The notes: generated from the sequence alone by a model not told the origin. Positions 53,178 through 63,024 are shown, counted from the first letter of the stretch. The stretch: 64,000 bases of DNA from Paenibacillus sp. CAA11 (GCF_003060825.1 NZ_CP028922.1:387001-451000); one strand, 5' to 3'. A program made the numbers and translations.

Positions 53178-53479
53178 CTCCTTTCCAACTCATTGTACTT
53201 TTTTAAAACGTCGATTTGTTGCTTTAAAAAGCGATTCTCCGCCTTTATTTTCTCTAGTTCTGAAGCATATTCAGGCCCCTTGCCGTAGCTGTATTGTTTA
53301 CCCACTGGTTGCTCCAGCCGATGCACGTCACCTTCTCGGTACCACTTCATCCACACCTTCAGCTGTGTCTTATTCCGTATCCCGAGTTGCTCCATGACCT
53401 CACGAACCGGAACTCCTTCTAATCTCATTTCAATGGCTTTCATTTTCACTTCTACGGGGTAGCTGATTCTTGTTGCCAA
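53120..53479 (-). CDS. IS3 transposase OrfA (HTH)
   Basis: A 119-residue DNA-binding subunit: helix-turn-helix (VPVREVMEQLGIRNKTQLKVWMKWY cut: VREVMEQLGIRNKTQLKVW) followed by a leucine-zipper-like coil (YASELEKIKAENRFLKQQID). TTG start at 53479, 8 nt after TGGAGGTG. An A6G tract lies near its end (53200 region), but slipping there by -1 would meet a TGA before orfB. Confidence 0.85.
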   Translation of the reverse strand: MATRISYPVEVKMKAIEMRLEGVPVREVMEQLGIRNKTQLKVWMKWYREGDVHRLEQPVGKQYSYGKGPEYASELEKIKAENRFLKQQIDVLKKYNELERRCLPGSSSNGWNPFVGKSV

Positions 53480-53801
53480 CGCAAAAACACCTCCAAGGTT
53501 GTCTCCATATCTTACGACATGGCTGCATTCTCTTGAAGGTGTTTTAATTTGTCTCACGCTATGGGGTCAGTCCCAACCAATGAAATTTTTCGGGGGGCTT
53601 TTTTATGGCTTAAAAGTGAAAAGCTCAGGATGTATCTAGATTGCATCCAAAACAGAGACGATTCATTTTCACGTTGAAGAAAAGTTGACGTAACCTTAAG
53701 TCAATAAGATCGTCGCCAAAAATATGTAAGCAAGGACATTCTAGAAGAATTTCTTTAGTTCTGATAGACTACAGTATATCCAAAATTTAGGGGGGAGAAG
53801 G

Positions 53802-54788
53802 TTGAACATAAAATTTTACAACAAGGTTTGGTTATGGGTAGTAATTGTTTTGGGAGTAGTTATTGGATTAATTTCAAAGGAAAGGCCAACTGAGAAAATG
53901 ACGATATCCCAGGAACAGGCAGTACAAAATGAGTCTGTAAAAAAGAAAGAAGTAGTAGAACCAGTGAAAGAAGAATCGCAGAAGATTTATAAAGAAGTTG
54001 CATTGGGAGAAGCTAAGACTTACATACAGTTAACAGTTAGAGGAACCATAATCCCTGAATACATACAACCCAGGTTTAATGCTCTTTCAAAACATGTTGA
54101 TAAAATTACTGATGAAGAGAGAGGACTCTTCTCACAACTGGCCGAGGCTGTAAAATCAGATAATTTAGGTGAAGCAAAACGATTATATATTACGCTTGGA
54201 GGAGAAGATTTTGAGGAATTAAATAAGGAACCAGAACCTAAAAAAAACCCTTCTAAAAAGGCAACTAAACAGCAATTGAATCCTGGAAGTATAGGCATGG
54301 ACGTTGAAGAGTTCCGTAAAGCATTTAATTCAGCAGCCAAAAAGATGAATATTGATATGAAACTTGAAGAGATAAAGGTTGAAAAAGGGAGTGGGCAGGA
54401 TATTTTTACTTACCAATTAAGAGACTCCGTTTTCCTTCAAGGTGTTATTAATAAAACTGATGGAAGTATAAGGACAGTGTACATGGCTGGCGCTGGTAAT
54501 GGAAGATTACAGGCGGGACAAGATTTATTATCCACGATGAAGCTGCTGATACTCCTTAACAACCCAGACTTTACAGACATGGATATCGAGATTGTATTGC
54601 AGGATGTAGGACTTAAATATGATGATGTAGACATCAACAAAATTAACCAATCAACTGAAAGAAGTGGGAGAAAATACACTTTAGTGAATACGAAATTAGT
54701 AGGCATTTGCTTCATTGTTTCAGATTCAAAAGATCAAATACTGTGGAGCATCCTTAATGAGGTGATGGGTATCGAGAATGGAAAATAA
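53802..54788 (+). CDS. Hypothetical membrane-anchored protein
   Basis: A 328-residue protein with one N-terminal span (VWLWVVIVLGVVIGLIS) and a lysine/glutamate-rich extracytoplasmic region (VKKKEVVEPVKEESQ). Two globular segments follow: one around 65-145 (KTYIQLTVRGTIIPEY) and one from 165 to the end (GMDVEEFRKAFNSAAKKMN, VYMAGAGNGRLQAGQDLLS). TTG start with GGGGGGAGAAGG upstream. Its AT content is higher than most neighbours, which hints at recent acquisition together with the adjoining IS. No family recognised. Confidence 0.7.
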   Translation: MNIKFYNKVWLWVVIVLGVVIGLISKERPTEKMTISQEQAVQNESVKKKEVVEPVKEESQKIYKEVALGEAKTYIQLTVRGTIIPEYIQPRFNALSKHVDKITDEERGLFSQLAEAVKSDNLGEAKRLYITLGGEDFEELNKEPEPKKNPSKKATKQQLNPGSIGMDVEEFRKAFNSAAKKMNIDMKLEEIKVEKGSGQDIFTYQLRDSVFLQGVINKTDGSIRTVYMAGAGNGRLQAGQDLLSTMKLLILLNNPDFTDMDIEIVLQDVGLKYDDVDINKINQSTERSGRKYTLVNTKLVGICFIVSDSKDQILWSILNEVMGIENGK

Positions 54789-54852
54789 GGCAATCTTGTT
54801 GTCCGTGACGGCAAGAATTAGCCTTTCATACATACGCTGAAAAGCGAGAATA

Positions 54853-54906
54853 GACGAGTTCTGAAACCCTGACCATACACAACGGTCAGGGATTTCGGAA
54901 TTCGTC
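54853..54906. repeat. Large imperfect palindrome downstream of 53802 gene
   Basis: Arms GACGA..TTC.GAAA.CCCTGACC (54853-54874) and their complement (54884-54906) pair over about 19 of 22 positions around a 9-nt loop. No T-run follows. It may be a stabilising hairpin or a terminator. Nothing else was found in 54789-55130 apart from the small inverted repeat at 55012. Confidence 0.6.
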
Positions 54907-55011
54907 ACCAGAAAGTCTCCCAAAGAAAATGATTCATAATGCCTCGATGGAGAGTTCCTTCCTATATTTCAAAATAAAAGGCCCTACAACCTCATTGTTA
55001 CCGGATTCGGT

Positions 55012-55041
55012 GGTTACCTATCGATCTTTGTCTAGGTAACC
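55012..55041. repeat. Inverted repeat GGTTACCT/AGGTAACC
   Basis: A perfect 8-bp inverted repeat with a 14-nt spacer, between the hypothetical gene and the 3' end of the GH13 gene. It could be a protein-binding site or weak hairpin. No T-run is attached. Confidence 0.4.
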
Positions 55042-55130
55042 ATGATGTGTCGAAGACTGTGGCTAATCTTTCTGTGCCCGATAACTGTACTAGACCACTG
55101 TGTTCTGTAATTATGCGGCCTAATGCATCC

Positions 55131-56798
55131 CTAATGCATCCGGTAGACCCTGGCTTCATAAGGGCGAAGCAAACCGGCTTCAAGCCCCTCCTCCGGATAG
55201 TTGCCGATGATAACCGGCTTGCCTTCCACCTGCAGCTGCTCCGGCAGCTCCAGGCGGACCTCCTTGCCGAAGAAGTTCAGCACGGTCAGCCACTGAACTT
55301 CGCCCAGCGTGCGGGTAAAGGCATAGATGCTGTCATGACCCTCCAGCAGCAGCTCGTAATCCCCGTAGACCATAACGGGGTTCTCTTTGCGCAGGGCAAT
55401 CAGCTTCTTATAGTAATGAAAGATAGAGTTCGGATCTTTCAGCGCCTGCTCTACATTGATCTCACGGTAATTCGGGTTGACGCCGATCCAAGGGGTTCCT
55501 TCCGTGAACCCTGCATTCTCCGCTGCATTCCACTGCATCGGGGTTCGGGCATTGTCCCGTCCCTTGGCGTATATGCCTTCGATGATATCTTCATGCTTGG
55601 CGCCGCCCTCGGTAACCTTCTCCCGGTACATGTTCAGAATTTCGATGTCCCGGTAATCATCAAGCTTCTCAAAGCGCACATTGGTCATTCCGATTTCTTC
55701 GCCTTGATAAATATATGGCGTGCCCTTCAGCGTGTGAAGCAGGGTCGCCAGCATTTTGGCTGATTGGACCCGGTACTCTCCATCATTGCCAAAGCGTGAC
55801 ACCATACGGGGCTGATCATGATTGTTCAGGTACAGGCTGTTCCAGCCTTCCTGAGCTAGTCCAACTTGCCACTTGTGGAGAATGTCGCGAAGTCTTGGCA
55901 GGGTCCATGGAGTAACCTCCCATTTGCCGGACGGACCGGAGTCAATATCCACATGCTCGAACTGGAAGACCATCTGCAGCTCTTCCCGGGCTTCACTCGT
56001 ATAGAGCTTGGCATCCTCGACCGTTGCCCCTGGCATTTCGCCTACGGTCATCACATCATATTGGGACAGAACCTCTTGGTTCATCTCGTGGAGGAACTCG
56101 TGCACACGCGGGCCATTCATGAAGTATGGGCTGCCGTCTCCCAGCGGCTCACTGCCATGAGAAGGAAGGCCTTCAGCCTTGGAGATCAGGTTGATCACGT
56201 CCATGCGGAAGCCGTCGACACCTTTGTCCAGCCAGAAACGCATCATGTCATAGATGGAGCGGCGGAGCTTCGGATTCTCCCAGTTCAAGTCAGGCTGCTT
56301 CTTCGAGAACAGGTGAAGATAGTATTCGCCGGTCACCTCATCATACTGCCAGGCGGAGCCGCTAAAGAAGGAACTCCAGTTGTTGGGCGGCGTGCCGTCT
56401 TCGTGACCGGGGCGCCATATATAGTAGTCCCGGTAAGGGTTGTCCTTCGACTTGCGGGATTCCACGAACCACGCATGCTCGTCAGAGGAGTGATTGACGA
56501 CGAGGTCCATCATCAGCTTCATTCCGCGCTGGTGCATGCCCTCCAGCAGCTGCTCCCAATCATCCATCGTTCCGAACTCGTCCATAATGTCATAATAGTC
56601 GCTGATATCATATCCGTTATCATCGTTCGGAGATTTATAGATCGGCGAGAGCCAGACGACATCCACGCCGAGCTCCTTCAGATAATCAAGCTTTGAGATG
56701 ATACCTTGCAAATCGCCAATGCCGTCATGGTTGCTATCCTTAAAGCTGCGGGGATAAATCTGGTACACTACGGCTTCCTTCCAAAATGCGCGTGTCAT
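55131..56798 (-). CDS. GH13 oligo-1,6-glucosidase/alpha-glucosidase
   Basis: A 555-residue intracellular GH13 enzyme (subfamily 31 type). Domain A starts WKEAVVYQIYPRSFKDSN. Catalytic residues are predicted as Asp200 (DGFRMDVINL), Glu254 (TVGEMPG) and Asp328 (NNHDQPR). A Val directly follows the nucleophile, which in characterised relatives goes with alpha-1,6 (isomaltose) specificity. AAAGGAG precedes the ATG. On its strand, TTGACA (56861-56866) and TAACCT (56838-56843) 17 bp apart form a promoter, with a LacI-type operator at 56821 just downstream. It probably degrades isomalto-oligosaccharides or pathway products with the GH133-like enzyme at 59426. Confidence 0.93.
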   Translation of the reverse strand: MTRAFWKEAVVYQIYPRSFKDSNHDGIGDLQGIISKLDYLKELGVDVVWLSPIYKSPNDDNGYDISDYYDIMDEFGTMDDWEQLLEGMHQRGMKLMMDLVVNHSSDEHAWFVESRKSKDNPYRDYYIWRPGHEDGTPPNNWSSFFSGSAWQYDEVTGEYYLHLFSKKQPDLNWENPKLRRSIYDMMRFWLDKGVDGFRMDVINLISKAEGLPSHGSEPLGDGSPYFMNGPRVHEFLHEMNQEVLSQYDVMTVGEMPGATVEDAKLYTSEAREELQMVFQFEHVDIDSGPSGKWEVTPWTLPRLRDILHKWQVGLAQEGWNSLYLNNHDQPRMVSRFGNDGEYRVQSAKMLATLLHTLKGTPYIYQGEEIGMTNVRFEKLDDYRDIEILNMYREKVTEGGAKHEDIIEGIYAKGRDNARTPMQWNAAENAGFTEGTPWIGVNPNYREINVEQALKDPNSIFHYYKKLIALRKENPVMVYGDYELLLEGHDSIYAFTRTLGEVQWLTVLNFFGKEVRLELPEQLQVEGKPVIIGNYPEEGLEAGLLRPYEARVYRMH

Positions 56799-56820
56799 AA
56801 GATGCTCCTTTCCAGTTCAA

Positions 56821-56834
56821 CTTAATCGTTTAAG
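56821..56834. promoter_or_regulatory. LacI-type operator upstream of GH13 gene
   Basis: CTTAATCGTTTAAG, a near palindrome with the central CG of LacI-family operators. It lies just downstream of the predicted -10. The same box (CTTAAGCGTTTAAG) is at 59312 in front of the GH133-like gene next to the LacI regulator. Confidence 0.7.
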
Positions 56835-56930
56835 TCAAGGTTAAAACTTCGGTGAAGTTCTGTCAATGAGATCTTAGAAAACGCTTTTTTACCTACGTGC
56901 ATCCCTACCTTATAACAGGGCGCTCATACC

Positions 56931-56957
56931 AAAAAGCCTGTCACTTAACGACAGGCT
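56931..56957 (-). terminator. Terminator of glutamate racemase gene
   Basis: AGCCTGTC (56935-56942) pairs with GACAGGCT (56950-56957). On the minus strand the stem is followed by TTTTTGG. It lies just after the racemase stop codon. Confidence 0.8.
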
Positions 56958-56989
56958 GCTATCTGCATAATATGAGGATGATGAATGAG

Positions 56990-57796
56990 CTATAATTTGA
57001 TAGGTGCAGTATTCTTGACTTGCAGCTCGTCTAACATGGTTAGCAGCTTCTTATAGCGGGACAAGGTTTCCGCATCCTCAACTTTGCTCCCCGATTTGTA
57101 AAATATAATATCCCCCGTGCCCTCATTGATCTTGCCCTTAGCTTCTAAAATCCGTCGCAAATTTTTAGCGGTGCCTGTACTGCCTGAAATAATGTCCACT
57201 TCCTGGGGAAATAGAACTCTCAGGCTTTTTTCAAAATAAGGGAAATGCGTGCATCCCAGCACCACCGTGCCATACTGGCTCAGGTTCAGCGAAGATAGTG
57301 CCTCTCTCAAGTAGGGAACGACCTTCTCCTCGTTAAATTCAAACTGCTCAGCAAATTGGACAAGTCCCGGAAGAGGCAGACTATCCACAATGTCCTGATG
57401 GTCTATACGCTTGACCAGGTTATGAAATTTCTCTTCCCTGAGGGTTAAGTTGGTCGCGAGAACCAGAACCTTCTTGCGCTTGCCTTCCCACTTCTGAACG
57501 GCGGGTTTGACGGCAGGCTCTATTCCTAAAATAGGAAAATCATATTTTCGGCGAAGGTCCTCTACAGCAATGCTCGTTGCCGTATTACAGGCAATGACCA
57601 GGGCCTTAACCCCTTGCTTCGCAATAAAGTCAACCGCTTCAAAAATATATTGCCTTACTTCTTCCTTCGGTTTATCGCCATAGGGTACATGTAAGGTGTC
57701 CGCATAAAAGATGTAATCATCCTCTGGCAAGATTCGTAAGGCTTGGTGCAGTACAGTAAGTCCTCCTATACCGGAATCAAAAAATCCTATTCTCAT
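56990..57796 (-). CDS. murI: Glutamate racemase
   Basis: A 268-residue enzyme that interconverts L- and D-glutamate, supplying D-Glu for peptidoglycan. The two catalytic Cys are in VIACNTATS and LGCTHFPYF. The N-terminus IGFFDSGIGGLTVLHQ and the Asp/Ser contacts match the family. Start ATG at 57796 is chosen from the family's usual MRIGFFDSG; an upstream ATG at 57835 lacks a ribosome binding site. Usual length for the family. It stands alone, with its own terminator. Bacillales often have two paralogues (RacE, YrpC), so the symbol is the generic one. Confidence 0.93.
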   Translation of the reverse strand: MRIGFFDSGIGGLTVLHQALRILPEDDYIFYADTLHVPYGDKPKEEVRQYIFEAVDFIAKQGVKALVIACNTATSIAVEDLRRKYDFPILGIEPAVKPAVQKWEGKRKKVLVLATNLTLREEKFHNLVKRIDHQDIVDSLPLPGLVQFAEQFEFNEEKVVPYLREALSSLNLSQYGTVVLGCTHFPYFEKSLRVLFPQEVDIISGSTGTAKNLRRILEAKGKINEGTGDIIFYKSGSKVEDAETLSRYKKLLTMLDELQVKNTAPIKL

Positions 57797-58033
57797 GAAT
57801 GTCCACTCATTCCGTAAATTATTTACAAAGTTCATTGTATCATTCAGGTTCTACAGCCGTCAGGGTCCGGATCAGACGTGCCCAGCAGGCCAGGGCAAAG
57901 ATCAAGTGAATGGCCCCCTACATTATATTACCGATCATGCTTGAAAGCACAACCTACAGAGGACCATTTTTTTGATTTATCTCTGCTTAGAACCGGCTTG
58001 CTGCGGAATTTGGGACACAACAGGATTCAGGGT

Positions 58034-58165
58034 TCATTTTACTTGGGCTAATCTCTTATATTCATTTGGGGTCACTCCTACCACGCGCTTGCAGCAGCTG
58101 GTTCGCCTTCTTGATGCGCACCTCAATAATATAATCGGTGAGGGTGCAGCTATTTAGCTTCTCAC
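58034..58165 (-). pseudogene. Relic of an AraC-family regulator C-terminus
   Basis: One frame reads LTDYIIEVRIKKANQLLQ and, after an internal deletion/frame change, RVVGVTPNEYKRLAQVK ending in TGA (58034-58036). These are the first and last helices of an AraC DNA-binding domain, with the middle lost. No start is present. The rest of the gap 57797-58317 shows nothing coding that I recognise. Confidence 0.62.
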
Positions 58166-58293
58166 AGGCTGTGAGGAATTTCCCCCAGGTTTTGGGCAAG
58201 CAGTGGGCCTGAGGAATCTTCAGCTATATAGGAGAGCTTGTTCTAAAATATGGTATGCTAAAAAGGTGAGAGAGAACGGATGAATGATTCTAA

Positions 58294-59257
<964 letters not shown>

Positions 59258-59267
59258 GGCTATGAAA

Positions 59268-59297
59268 TTGACAGCGTTTTCCGGGCGGTGCTATAAT
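59268..59297 (+). promoter_or_regulatory. Promoter of the GH133-like gene
   Basis: TTGACA (59268-59273) and TATAAT (59292-59297), both perfect consensus, with an 18-bp spacer. The LacI-type operator at 59312 lies across the start of transcription. Confidence 0.85.
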
Positions 59298-59311
59298 CGG
59301 TCAGAAGTTAA

Positions 59312-59325
59312 CTTAAGCGTTTAAG
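59312..59325. promoter_or_regulatory. LacI-type operator upstream of GH133-like gene
   Basis: CTTAAGCGTTTAAG, 14 nt downstream of the -10 element. It shares 13 of 14 bases with the box at 56821. Confidence 0.78.
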
Positions 59326-59425
59326 CTAATTAACAGAAGTATAAAGTAGATGAGACAGTTTTTTTGTACATAACGTTGATTCCATGGGGAATCACCTGTC
59401 CATGGGAAAGGAGCTAGAATCTTAG

Positions 59426-61450
59426 ATGAGTGAGTCCTATCATTTTGGAAAAAGTGCTTGGCGTACGCTGGAGGAGGGCAATGAGCGAGAGTGGCTGCTC
59501 GGCAATGGCATCGGCGGCTATGCCAACCACTCCGTACCGGGAGGCGGGTTCCGCATGTCTCACGGTTATCTGATCGCCTCGACGAAGCCTCCGGTCAACC
59601 GGGTATTAGTGTGGACCCGGACGCAGGAGCAGGTAGTGCTGGGAGAGCGGGAGTATGACCTGACCTCTCAGCAGTATGTAAACTGGGCTAAGAACGGGCA
59701 GCGGTATTTGCAGCGGTTCAGCTTGGATGGCGTGCCGGAGTACACGTATCAGGTAGAGGATGTGTGCATCCGCAAGACGGTATCGGTCGAATATGGGCGC
59801 AACACTGCTGTGGTCTGTTATGAGGTAGACGGAGGCAGTCAACCTGCGCGGCTGCGGATCGTTCCGCTGTTCAATCACCGCTCTCCGGGTGCAGTCTCCG
59901 AGAAGAGCGCTTTGGTATTTGAGGCAGAGCAGCAAGGCCGGGAATTGACCCTGACCCCGCAGGGCGGGGAAGGACTTCGCATTCACTTCATGACCTCTGA
60001 AGGGGAGTATGTGGATCGGGCAGGGCTGCCTACATCCATGGCCGTGCCTTCTCATTTGTATGAAGAGAACCATTACTATGCGTTCGAGAATCGCAATGGC
60101 TTCACCGGGCTGGATAATCACTATACCCCCTATGAGATTCAGGTGGAGCTGGCTCCATTCGAGCGGAAACGCTTCTATATGAAATGCTCAATCCAGCCGC
60201 TGGACGACCGGGACGGCTTCACTATCGCCTCTGAATACAAGCAGCGGATGGTGGGGCTGGCGGCATTGGCCGGCTATGGTGATTCGTTGGCGGATCGCCT
60301 GGTGCAGGCCGCCGATCACTTCATCGTTCACCGGGAATCGACAGGACTGAAGACCGTCCTGGCCGGGTATCCGTGGTTCACGGACTGGGGCCGGGATACG
60401 ATGATCGCCTTCCCGGGTGTGGCCTTGGCGACGAGACGCTTCGGCGAGGCGAGGGAGATTCTGGAGTCGTTCGCCCATTATGTGCGGCGGGGACTTATTC
60501 CGAATATGTTCCCGGATGACGGGCAGGAGCCGTATTACAATACGGTAGATGCTTCGCTGTGGTATTTTCACGCGATATACGAGTATTTGCGCTACACCGG
60601 AGAGCCTTCGGATTATGAATTTGTCCGCACCAAGCTGTACCCGGCGCTAAAGGAGATTGAGGCAGCCTACCGGACAGGCACTGATTTCTCCATTCAGATG
60701 GATGAGGATGGGCTGATCCGTGCGGGCAGCGGCCTGGATCAGGTGACTTGGATGGATGTACGGGTCGGTGACTGGGTCGTCACTCCGCGGCATGGCAAGC
60801 CGGTGGAGATTAACGCGCTCTGGTACAACGCCCTGTGCGTAATGAAGCAGCTTGCGGATCGCTTCGGAGATGACTCTGCTCCATATCGAGAGCTGGCACA
60901 GCGTGTGAAGCAGTCTTTCCAAGAGCGGTTCTGGAACGAGGAGACCCAGTGCCTCTATGATGTGGTTGACGAGGATGATCCGAGGATTCGGCCGAACCAA
61001 ATCTGGGCCGTCTCGCTTCCCTTTACGATGCTTCCGCCAGACCGGGAGCGGCGGGTTGTCGAGACCGTCTACCGGCATCTCTATGCGACTTACGGGCTGC
61101 GGTCACTTACCTTCGAAGACCCGGAATACAAGCCAGCCTATATTGGCAAGCTGATTGACCGGGACGGGGCTTACCATATGGGAACAGTATGGACCTTTCC
61201 GCTCGGAGCCTTCATTACTGCCTATTGCAAAGTGCATGGCTATTCCGAAGCAGCGGTGGCTGAGGCTGCGCGCATGTGCGCAGTGTTCGAGGATCATCTG
61301 CAGGACGGTTGTATCAATGGGATTGCTGAAATCTTCGATGGGGAGTTCTCCTGTGTGAGCCGAGGCTGCTTCACCCAGGCCTGGAGCGTTGGCGAGATCT
61401 TACGAGCCTATACGGAAGACGTGCTGCCTCATTTGCCGTCTCGCGCATAA
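59426..61450 (+). CDS. Amylo-alpha-1,6-glucosidase-like glycogen debranching enzyme (GH133)
   Basis: A 674-residue cytoplasmic enzyme. An N-terminal beta-sandwich (about 1-260, EREWLLGNGIGGYANHSVPG) is followed by a GDE_C (alpha/alpha)6 barrel with PWFTDWGRDTMIAFPG, MFPDDGQEPYYNTVDASLWY and WMDVRVGDWVVTPR. These match amylo-1,6-glucosidase/GH133 proteins. AAAGGAG is about 10 nt from the ATG. Transcribed from a consensus promoter under a LacI operator. It probably trims alpha-1,6-linked glucose branches in concert with the GH13 enzyme. Perfect bidirectional terminator downstream. Confidence 0.9.
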   Translation: MSESYHFGKSAWRTLEEGNEREWLLGNGIGGYANHSVPGGGFRMSHGYLIASTKPPVNRVLVWTRTQEQVVLGEREYDLTSQQYVNWAKNGQRYLQRFSLDGVPEYTYQVEDVCIRKTVSVEYGRNTAVVCYEVDGGSQPARLRIVPLFNHRSPGAVSEKSALVFEAEQQGRELTLTPQGGEGLRIHFMTSEGEYVDRAGLPTSMAVPSHLYEENHYYAFENRNGFTGLDNHYTPYEIQVELAPFERKRFYMKCSIQPLDDRDGFTIASEYKQRMVGLAALAGYGDSLADRLVQAADHFIVHRESTGLKTVLAGYPWFTDWGRDTMIAFPGVALATRRFGEAREILESFAHYVRRGLIPNMFPDDGQEPYYNTVDASLWYFHAIYEYLRYTGEPSDYEFVRTKLYPALKEIEAAYRTGTDFSIQMDEDGLIRAGSGLDQVTWMDVRVGDWVVTPRHGKPVEINALWYNALCVMKQLADRFGDDSAPYRELAQRVKQSFQERFWNEETQCLYDVVDEDDPRIRPNQIWAVSLPFTMLPPDRERRVVETVYRHLYATYGLRSLTFEDPEYKPAYIGKLIDRDGAYHMGTVWTFPLGAFITAYCKVHGYSEAAVAEAARMCAVFEDHLQDGCINGIAEIFDGEFSCVSRGCFTQAWSVGEILRAYTEDVLPHLPSRA

Positions 61451-61458
61451 AAAAATAG

Positions 61459-61490
61459 CAGCCCTGGACTTAACCTAAAGTCCAGGGCTG
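61459..61490. terminator. Bidirectional terminator between convergent genes
   Basis: CAGCCCTGGACTT and AAGTCCAGGGCTG are exact complements with a 6-nt loop. T-rich on the right for the plus gene, and seven A on the left act as T-run for the minus-strand PhzF-like gene. Confidence 0.88.
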
Positions 61491-61518
61491 TTTGTTATGA
61501 GGAAGGCGGCTAAGGTGG

Positions 61519-62301
61519 CTATCCAACCATCAGCTCAGATATCGCGTACAGCACTGCGCTTCCGCTGATCTTCACCCGGTCTCCCTCCAGGCGGCAGTGC
61601 AGGGTACCACCCCGGCTGGAGAGCTGTCTTGCCAGCAATTCCTGTTTGCCGAGGCGGTCCGCCCAGTAAGGAATGAAGTTGCAGTGGGCTGAACCGCAGA
61701 CAGGGTCTTCATTAACATTTAGCTTCGGGAAGAAGCTCCGGGACACAAAATCAAAATCGAATGCAGACCCTCTCGCGGTCACCGAGGCTCCGATGCCATC
61801 GGGCAGATTCTTTAGTTTGGCGAAATCCGGTTTCAAATTCCGCACCTGTTCCTCCGATTCCAGCACAAACATCAGATCCCTGCTGAGATAGGTCTCAAGC
61901 GGAGTTACTCCAAGCGCTTCGACCATTTCCGGCGTTAGTGAGAAGGGTTCAGGCATCCGGCTTGGAAAATCCATCTCATAGAGATCTCCCTTCCTCAGCA
62001 CAACCAGCTCCCCGCTCAGCGTCTGGAACTTGAGCCTGTCCACTTGCTCATAGTGATTGGAGATGACATAAGCTGTAGCGAGTGTAGCATGACCGCACAG
62101 CTCGATCTCCCCGCCCGGTGTGAACCATCTCAGCCGGTAGCCCTCCCCTTCCTTTACGGCAAATGCAGTCTCCGAAAGGTTGTTCTCCATAGCAATTTTT
62201 TGCATGATTTCATCCGAAATCCAGTCCTCCATCACACAGACCCCGGCGGGGTTTCCTTCGAATAGTTGCTCAGCGAATGCATCAACGACATAATACTTCA
62301 T
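61519..62301 (-). CDS. PhzF-family isomerase/epimerase-like protein
   Basis: A 260-residue protein of the PhzF (diaminopimelate-epimerase-like fold) family. Characteristic blocks are VDAFAEQLFEGNPAGVCVM, the catalytic Glu in NNLSETAF, ELCGHATLATA and NVNEDPVCGSAHC. AAAGGA is 8 nt before the ATG at 62301; the ATG at 62310 overlaps that site. The family's known member isomerises a phenazine precursor, but stand-alone Bacillales members have no assigned substrate. No phenazine genes are nearby. Confidence 0.92.
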   Translation of the reverse strand: MKYYVVDAFAEQLFEGNPAGVCVMEDWISDEIMQKIAMENNLSETAFAVKEGEGYRLRWFTPGGEIELCGHATLATAYVISNHYEQVDRLKFQTLSGELVVLRKGDLYEMDFPSRMPEPFSLTPEMVEALGVTPLETYLSRDLMFVLESEEQVRNLKPDFAKLKNLPDGIGASVTARGSAFDFDFVSRSFFPKLNVNEDPVCGSAHCNFIPYWADRLGKQELLARQLSSRGGTLHCRLEGDRVKISGSAVLYAISELMVG

Positions 62302-62442
62302 GGGAATCATCCTTTCTGGAAGCTGGTTATTTATTCAAGCTCTCTTTAATTAGCTATTCTGACACGCTCTATCCTCAGCGGCAAGAGTCTCGGGTGCTTC
62401 ATGAAGCTAACGGGCAGGGTAGTTTAATAATACCTCTTATGA

Positions 62443-62672
62443 TTAATCTACTTTGTCTCCAAACTTCTTTCCGAATTCCTCCATTAGATCAATAATTGGG
62501 ATTCATTCCTTCCCTTTTGATGTTAATGAATATTCTACACGCGGAGGGACCTCTGGGTAGATTTTACGATTAATTAAGCCATCTGATTCTAATTCTCGAA
62601 GTTGCTTTGTTAGAGACCCTTGTGATATTCCCCATAAAAGAGTCTTGATTTCATTGTATCGATGTGGTTTGA
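62443..62672 (-). pseudogene. HxlR-family regulator relic
   Basis: The frame [25 protein letters not shown] continues (cut) to [24 protein letters not shown], the core of an HxlR winged helix. A TGA interrupts after GKE, while IPIIDLMEEFGKKFG and a TAA follow in the same frame. The 5' third is missing beyond about 62672. It is broken at both ends and divergent from an oxidoreductase relic. Confidence 0.78.
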
Positions 62673-62754
62673 ACTTTAGAAACTAAAGAATCAGATACTT
62701 CCAACACGAGCAATGTATAAATATTAGTGCAGTATTACAAATTACTCAAATCAG

Positions 62755-63024
62755 GGAAATATCTCATTAAGAGGTGTCACAAACGATCTAGGCTTTGACG
62801 CAGTAGATAGTGGTTTTTTAAGCGAATCGTGGAGACAACAGCCGGGGACCCCTGCGTACTGCACAGAACTTACAAAAGAGGAACTGATTATAGCTTTAAA
62901 TAAAGCAAATAAAGAAAAAGCTCCATTCTTGCGTGATACGGTGATGAAAAAGCTGTCAGCTTCCCCAGGTAAATATTCAATTAAAGAAATTGTTAATTTA
63001 AATAGAGAAATATACAATTCTTAA
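62755..63024 (+). pseudogene. Relic of an NADPH-dependent F420-reductase-like oxidoreductase, C-terminus only
   Basis: The frame reads VTNDLGFDAVDSGFLSESW, then RQQPGTPAYCTELTKEEL and KAPFLRDTVMKK up to TAA at 63022-63024. These are C-terminal blocks of NAD(P)-binding reductases of the COG2085 type. The N-terminal Rossmann domain is absent and no start exists. The deletion that removed it probably also removed the 5' end of the divergent HxlR gene. The rest of 63025-63148 has a small CCCTCGG/CCGAGGG hairpin and no gene. Confidence 0.75.

Larger units (their letters stand above)
52287..53575 (-). mobile_element. IS3-family insertion sequence (IS150-like), complete
   Basis: A 1289-bp element. 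Terminal inverted repeats begin GGGACTGACCC on the left and read the same from the right end (CAGTCCC complement), with further matching blocks GAGAC and AAAACACCTT inside. AAC at 52284-52286 and at 53576-53578 is a 3-bp target duplication, typical for IS3. It carries orfA and orfB on the minus strand. It separates the 51813 and 53802 genes and interrupts neither visibly. Confidence 0.85.

Noticed and set aside
61519-62301. PhzF-like gene as evidence for phenazine synthesis
   Set aside because: No other phz gene is present and stand-alone PhzF-like proteins are common.
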